Below are positions 63,502-64,000 of a DNA stretch of 64,000 bases, piece by piece. The DNA lies in contig NZ_VAUW01000001.1 in NCBI RefSeq assembly GCF_005771495.1, positions 248,001-312,000 on the forward strand. The letters run 5' to 3'. The DNA comes from Maribacter sp. ACAM166 (GTDB taxonomy: Bacteria; Bacteroidota; Bacteroidia; Flavobacteriales; Flavobacteriaceae). Under the pieces are notes generated by a model, which saw only the letters and a program-made list of their open reading frames with translations, did not search any database and was not told the DNA's origin. The position numbers and the translations under genes are program-made. Numbering within the stretch: the first letter of the stretch is position 1; each line of letters starts with the position of its first letter.

Positions 63502-64000
63502 CTATTCTTGACCAAGATAGTATTTAACCCCAGTCATTTCCCATCGGCCCAAAGAAATAGGAATATTGCCAATAGCATTTAGTTTGTCAAAAAAGGCACG
63601 CATCTCAAAAGGCTCGTCTTTTGACTCTTTTATTCTAGCGTATTCTGCCAAGGTATTTTCAAGCAGGTATTTTCCGGTAATATAACTAGTTCCGTAACCA
63701 GGTTGTCTAAGATAGAGGTGCTGTTCAAAAAGCAATAAGTCTTTTTCTGTTTTCATCCAACCCCTCGGCGTATATTCTGAATGTATACTACCTGCCTCCT
63801 CAGAGGTCATTTCGTTAGCTTGTGCATACAAAGAACCTAGGCCTCTTGCCGCACGTTGGGCAATCATAATATAAACGATTTCTCTTGAGCGAGGCTGATC
63901 ATCATATAGTCCGGCATCCATAAACATTTCTTCAACTGCGGTTGCGGTACCCTCATTTCTTGAGTCGAATATATTATATAACAAAGCACCTCTTCTTATT
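63502..64000 (-). CDS. DUF885 protein, 5' part cut by window edge
   Basis: The C-terminal 165 residues of a larger protein; the frame is open to base 64000. Landmarks are [40 protein letters not shown] and [20 protein letters not shown]. These match the C-terminal part of DUF885 proteins, which are probably metallopeptidases or hydrolases. The family is usually about 550-600 residues long. It is the first visible gene of the operon with the permease and the AKR-Rid fusion. The N-terminal half lies outside the window. Confidence 0.75.
   Translation of the reverse strand, partial: IRRGALLYNIFDSRNEGTATAVEEMFMDAGLYDDQPRSREIVYIMIAQRAARGLGSLYAQANEMTSEEAGSIHSEYTPRGWMKTEKDLLLFEQHLYLRQPGYGTSYITGKYLLENTLAEYARIKESKDEPFEMRAFFDKLNAIGNIPISLGRWEMTGVKYYLGQE

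Noticed and set aside
1-64000. CRISPR array, tRNA, rRNA, prophage or intact defence system
   Set aside because: No spaced direct repeats, no cloverleaf, no structural phage genes and no known defence domains were recognised anywhere in the window.

Overview
The window looks like chromosomal DNA from a marine-type member of the Flavobacteriaceae (Bacteroidota). Supporting evidence is the AT-rich sequence, the complete gldKLMN gliding/type IX secretion (T9SS) cluster, Bacteroidota-style promoter boxes (TAnnTTTG), a short RpoD-like sigma factor that begins MRQLKI, and family types typical of this group (DUF983, DUF2130, head-GIN, LVIVD, BNR propellers). Genus assignment is not possible from the sequence alone. 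I see no rRNA, tRNA, CRISPR array, phage or intact insertion sequence.

Layout. 0-4.4 kb (minus strand): miaB, a sigma-54 activator without a receiver domain, an LptE-like lipoprotein, a TPR-like protein and the start of secG. 4.4-9.8 kb: a decayed 0.9 kb stretch, an LVIVD-repeat lipoprotein and the first of two giant BNR/sortilin-type propeller proteins. 10-18.6 kb: topA, an arginase-fold protein that has lost metal ligands, then gldK, gldL, gldM and gldN, closed by a strong terminator. 18.6-24 kb: an FAD oxidoreductase, a DUF983 protein, an ABC-F ATPase, and a leucine-rich-repeat protein followed by the decayed remnant of a second copy. 24.2-31.6 kb: an RND efflux operon (adaptor, permease, TolC) with translationally coupled junctions, plus two small downstream genes and a convergent head-GIN protein. 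31.8-34.1 kb: an unusual protein with a GH113-like glycosidase domain behind what looks like a dead gluzincin peptidase domain. 34.7-38.4 kb: a small exported repeat protein, a LytS/LytTR two-component pair and a DUF2130 protein.

From 34.1 to 47.4 kb the DNA is in decay. It holds a frameshifted haem-binding protein, a broken SnoaL-like lipoprotein, a transposase tail, a phospholipase-D-like gene with one nonsense codon and a carboxylesterase with at least four lesions. These sit between intact genes (44-aa membrane protein, DinB-like, DUF1080, GH20, PepSY-TM). 47.4-49 kb has a secreted sugar isomerase with a NrtR-type Nudix regulator. 49.2-52.9 kb is a proC-proB-proA-ablB operon that would make proline and, if an aminomutase exists elsewhere, N-acetyl-beta-lysine; both are compatible solutes. 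53.3-57 kb groups an RpoD-like sigma factor with Dps, a persulfide-dioxygenase-like rhodanese fusion and a 1-Cys peroxiredoxin. 57.4-64 kb has the second propeller protein and a minus-strand operon of a DUF885 protein (cut by the window edge), an APC permease and an aldo/keto reductase fused to a Rid domain.

The best candidates for new biology are the metal-ligand-poor arginase homologue fixed next to the T9SS core genes, the dead-peptidase/glycosidase fusion, the AKR-Rid fusion operon and the small exported protein with a duplicated acidic motif. All names rest on motif recognition by eye; no database search was possible.
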